Origin: Peribolospora baueri
Lineage: Eukaryota; Basidiomycota; Peribolosporomycetes; Peribolosporales; Peribolosporaceae
Reading direction: 5' to 3'
Assembly: GCA_029717555.1 (NCBI GenBank)
Contig: JAMDHS010000025.1
Coordinates: forward strand, 124,001-188,000
Length of the DNA: 64,000 nucleotides
Both the position numbers and the translations under genes were made by a program. This document shows positions 60,863-64,000 of the stretch, piece by piece; position 1 is the first letter of the stretch, and each line of letters opens with the position of its first letter. The notes beneath the pieces are model-generated. The model was not told the origin of the DNA. It did no database searches and saw only the letters and a program-made list of their open reading frames with translations.

Positions 60863-61974
60863 ATGGCGTCTACATTCATTAACTGGCTCAAGTCGCCTGC
60901 GGCAAGGAGCTACTTCTTCGTAAGCACTCTGTTTGCTCGGCATTGGGGGCGAGGGATGGATAGAACGGGTCGGATCGCAGACGGCTTCGAGGTCTCGAGT
61001 GATATTTTCTGAAGTGTTGATTCCTAATTTATTTTCCCCTCTCCTTGGCGTACGCTTGCTCTTTGCTTTCTGAAGTCCACCCACTTTTGGGGCCCCCTCG
61101 CAAACTGGGGTCTGCCTCTGGCCGCGCTGGCTGACGTCCGGAAGGAAGAGGAAATCATTTCGGGTCCCATGACGCTTGCTTTGGGCTCTTACTCGTGAGT
61201 TTCAGCGCGTTGTTGCATGGTAGCTCTGCTGGATACTGCTTTCTGTGGCCGTCCCTCGGTCGCTCGTCTCTCCGAGTTTGGCCTTTCGTGCATGGCTGGT
61301 CAGATGGCTATGACGAACGCATTCGACTGGGGTCAATGCTAAATTTTATTTGGCCTTCATCTATTTATTCGGACAACCCAGGCTTGTCTTCATGCGATTC
61401 GGTGAGTCGTTCGTCTTGATGCCTATTAGATCGCGTGCCGAAACTCCACAAAATGCTCAGCTCACCCGGCTCTTTCATTCTTTCTGCACCTGCTCGTCAT
61501 CTCCCAAATTGATCAGCCTGGAGGGTCATCCCGCGCAACTATCTCCTTCTCGCCTGTCACACCACCAACGCCACCGCGCAGGTGATTCAGGGCGGGCGGT
61601 TGTGAGTTTTTATACTTCTTTGCGTGCTTTTTGCCTCTGCTTTTAGCGTTGTAGGACGAGAGGGCGACGGTGGTGCGAGGAGATAGAGGAGACAACTGGT
61701 GCTCAACGTTGCTCGAAGAGTGGAAGACGCGCCTGCTATACGGGGATGGGAAGAAACGTGAGATGACTGATGTCGCTTTTATTCCGACCTTGGCCTCGTA
61801 CTTCAGTATCAACTACCACTAGTGAGTACAAGCCCTTTTTTCGCCTTGCCAATTTTCGAATCGACCCTATCTGACTCTTTCTTCCATCCTGCTTTGTCAT
61901 TTGTCTCCAATAGCATGGGTGGCAAGGAGCGGAAACCTGCACAAGAGACATCGCCATCCGCTGTGCCGTCATGA
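60863..61974 (+). CDS. MPC1: Mitochondrial pyruvate carrier subunit 1
   Basis: Inner-membrane pyruvate import subunit, 118 aa. Six exons: 60863-60919, 61076-61194, 61382-61401 (20 nt), 61517-61601, 61807-61821 (15 nt) and 61914-61974. Sequence in order: [102 protein letters not shown] and a short Ser/Pro tail. The two tiny exons were placed because they alone restore YSLVFMRFAW and RFINYHYMGG, both expected in MPC1. A simpler ending that reads through the acceptor at 61646 to a stop at 61686 loses the conserved end. Two to three membrane helices are expected. Its partner is Mpc2/3, not encoded here. Confidence 0.92.
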
Positions 61975-62792
61975 GTTCCCCTCCTCTACGCGGCACCCTC
62001 TTCCACCCCTTGTCCTATTCCATTGCGGCGGTATCTCGGACCTTTATGCGCACAGACGACCGCAAGAGCTGTACTCTACTCGAGTGGACCTGGAACCGTT
62101 ACCGATTGTGGCGCTTATTGTTTTCGAGGTCCGACCTTTTTGGTTGGCCGAGTGCTTCTATCTGTGAAGGACAGACAGCATCAAATCGCTGAGCAGGATC
62201 CAGCCAACGAGACCCTTCAAACGATGCCGATGATGGGGCTCAGAGTGTGGCGACCAGGTTCGTCTCTCCACGTTCGTGATATTCATGCCAATATCGACCC
62301 GCAAGCGGTCAATGCTACTACAGGGCCGTAGAGCATGGAGGTGTGACGATGTGGATTGGACAGCAACGTTGCCCAGAGTCTGTGTGAGGTCCTCGTCAAC
62401 GTCGGCCGAGTCTGGAGGCACTCTCCTCCTCGACCTCAGCCCTTCACCGAGCTCCTGTGTTCACGTCGAAATAGTTTGGCTTGCTATGGGTCGGTGGTTG
62501 AACAGCCATTAACACATCCTTCCATCGTTGCGCAATTGTCAACACACAAAATGGACGTTCCTGGAGGAGAATCCTCCTGCTCGGCTATCTTCGCATACCT
62601 TCAGAGCTCTAGCTCCTCTGCGCGGATGAGGACGATATTTTAGACACTCGTCCATCCGCGCATCCTAACGTATATGTGAGCGTTTGATGACTCTTCTGTC
62701 TCCTTCATCCAGCCAACCCTTCGTTTCCGTCTCCGTCCAGCGTCAGATGCTTAGCTGCTAGCCTCCCGCCCTCGTTCACTTAATCCCTCGGC
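61975..62792. other. Unassigned region after MPC1
   Basis: 818 bases. Plus-strand frames (for example 61971-62192 and 62276-62512) and a minus-strand frame (62158-62421) are open, but none resembles a known protein or joins by clear splice sites. I see no repeat or RNA gene. Confidence 0.4.
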
Positions 62793-63326
62793 CTACGAGG
62801 ACATCAAGCCTGACGACTCTTCGCGCGCTTTTGCCGGCCCTTGGTGGTGCCGTTTCTTTGCCGACGTTGCCAAGGAGGAAGAGCGGACGACTTGTGGGAA
62901 GTCAGGATGGGTTTTGACGTGGATCGGGGTCAGACGCGAGAATAGAGGGAGAAAACGAGCGATGGTTTGATCAGGGCTAACGTCGTTCCGACTTCCCTTT
63001 TGCATTCCAAAGCCCAGAACGACATGCAGACGCAATCGCTCACCTCTACGTTCGGCCGCGACGACGGCGCCGCATGTGACAGCAACCTCGTCACGTTCTT
63101 CCACTGTCTTGTCTTTCGCATCCCTCGCGTCCTGGAGAGGGAGAGGATCGACGGCGGCAGCCAGGGCCTTCACCATGGGGACAGGTGCTCTCTCAACGTT
63201 GGACAGCGAGGCGGCTTGCGCACGAAGGGGACTGGCGCGGCGGAGATGGTGGCGAGGAGCGTGGTTGCGAGAAGGAAGGATACAAGGGAAACGACGCAAA
63301 GGAACCTTATTTTGGCTGTTCTCCAT
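62793..63326 (-). CDS. Hypothetical protein, doubtful
   Basis: An open frame of 177 codons, not recognised. It is Ala/Arg/Ser-rich, with a middle segment (MVKALAAAVDPLPLQDARDAKDKTVEERDE) and a basic tail (SLATSAKKRHHQGPAKARE). Another minus-strand frame in the same place encodes a hydrophobic, signal-anchor-like stretch (RFLCVVSLVSFLLATTLLATISAAPVPFV, about 63220-63310). With a short intron (about 63133-63178) it could run on into a basic segment. That alternative is as likely as the single frame shown; its start codon would lie in an unseen upstream exon. Confidence 0.2.
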   Translation of the reverse strand: MENSQNKVPLRRFPCILPSRNHAPRHHLRRASPLRAQAASLSNVERAPVPMVKALAAAVDPLPLQDARDAKDKTVEERDEVAVTCGAVVAAERRGERLRLHVVLGFGMQKGSRNDVSPDQTIARFLPLFSRLTPIHVKTHPDFPQVVRSSSLATSAKKRHHQGPAKAREESSGLMSS

Positions 63327-64000
63327 CCGTGTGGGATGAGCTTACGGTCCGTCGGGCGGCTTGACAGGTGGGCTGGAATGGGTGATCACGACCAGCGTGA
63401 AGGGAAGAAAGAAGAGAAGCAGATGAGCGTGGAGTGAAGGGAGAGAAGAAAGAGAAATGGACGCAAATGCGAAGAAGGGGGAGGAGAGAAGACGGATCAA
63501 CCTGGGGGAGGACAGATAGAGGTAAGGCGTGAGAGATGCCGAGGAGGCCCTCTTTATGGAGAAGGGTAGTGCGAGGTCGAAGCTGTCTGGAGGTCGCTGT
63601 GCGCGTAGCTCAAGCAGATCACGACCAGTTGAACTCAATCAGTATTGGAGCACTTCGCCTTAGCAGCCAGGGACCACGAAACGGCAAGTAAAGTACATCT
63701 GGCCCATCAGATTGTAGAGTTTCAGAAGGAACCGGATGTCACAAGTGAGACGGAGCGAGCGCACACCGTCGTTAAGGGGTCGTGGGACCGTGAGCGGTTT
63801 TCGCTACGCGTTCATACCTCGCCAGGATTATCTGGACTGTCTGGAATTCGTTTGAGCTCTGCAGACATGAGGCGTGACCATAATACAAGGCTCAGAAAAC
63901 AACACAATGGTTGCCAAGCCGCAGCGCAGGCGTAGCCGACGGAGTTGTTCGAGTGGTGGTGCTTGAGTGGTGGTAGTCGAGCCGTGGCCGAGGCCTAAGG
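63327..64000. other. Right-end region, no gene recognised
   Basis: 674 bases. The minus strand is pyrimidine-rich over about 63360-63600, which would suit a leader of a minus-strand gene. A plus-strand frame of 96 codons (63645-63935) and a short minus-strand frame starting near 63868 are open but not recognisable. Confidence 0.35.

Noticed and set aside
61602-61686. MPC1 ending with [12 protein letters not shown] at a stop near 61686
   Set aside because: It loses the conserved MPC1 C terminus. The two downstream exons (15 and 61 nt) restore it in frame.

Overview
This window is nuclear DNA of a GC-rich, intron-dense fungus. Most genes have many small introns (about 50-120 bases, GTRNGN...YAG) cutting short exons. 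The protein set and this architecture point to a basidiomycete yeast. A red yeast of the Rhodotorula/Rhodosporidium type (Pucciniomycotina) is my best guess; this is inferred from gene content, not from a database match. I see no transposon, virus-like element, CRISPR array, tRNA or rRNA.

Layout: a bHLH transcription factor (1.0-3.0 kb), COP9 signalosome subunit 2 (3.4-5.8), a Pdr16/17-type Sec14 lipid-transfer protein (6.8-8.7), a small ankyrin protein (9.2-9.6), a 2.3-kb microsatellite-rich leader, and a very large Sec7-PH Arf exchange factor (11.9-19.0). Next come L-2-hydroxyglutarate dehydrogenase (19.8-21.9), the elongation factor Iws1/Spn1 (22.2-24.0) diverging from the proteasome chaperone Rpn14/PAAF1 (24.1-26.0), a HAD hydrolase (26.7-28.5), a mitochondrial-looking membrane protein (28.8-29.7), an Nha1-type Na+/H+ antiporter (31.0-35.2), a Tim17-like membrane protein (35.6-36.9) and a kappa-class GST (37.1-38.4).

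The right half holds mitochondrial Hsp78 (38.8-41.5) diverging from a levoglucosan/anhydro-sugar kinase (41.9-44.0), an extended-SDR reductase (44.5-46.0), Bud31 (46.1-47.1) diverging from an SCP2 sterol-carrier protein (47.5-48.4), cytochrome c peroxidase (48.5-50.1), threonine synthase (50.7-53.0), Atm1 (53.6-56.9) diverging from a PhyH dioxygenase (57.2-58.8), an Efm7/Nnt1 methyltransferase (59.1-60.6) diverging from mitochondrial pyruvate carrier 1 (60.9-62.0), and an unassigned end.

The genes are mostly single-copy housekeeping functions. Many act in mitochondria (L2HGDH, Hsp78, Ccp1, Atm1, Mpc1), but nothing shows that they form a cluster with one job. I found no new multi-gene system. 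The most unusual content is the levoglucosan kinase, GC-AG introns, very small exons (7, 14, 15, 15 and 20 nt), a bHLH factor with a long charged loop, and the giant disordered arms on the Arf-GEF and the antiporter. Exon borders were placed by hand from splice signals, reading frame and family alignment from memory; each spliced total given is a multiple of three.
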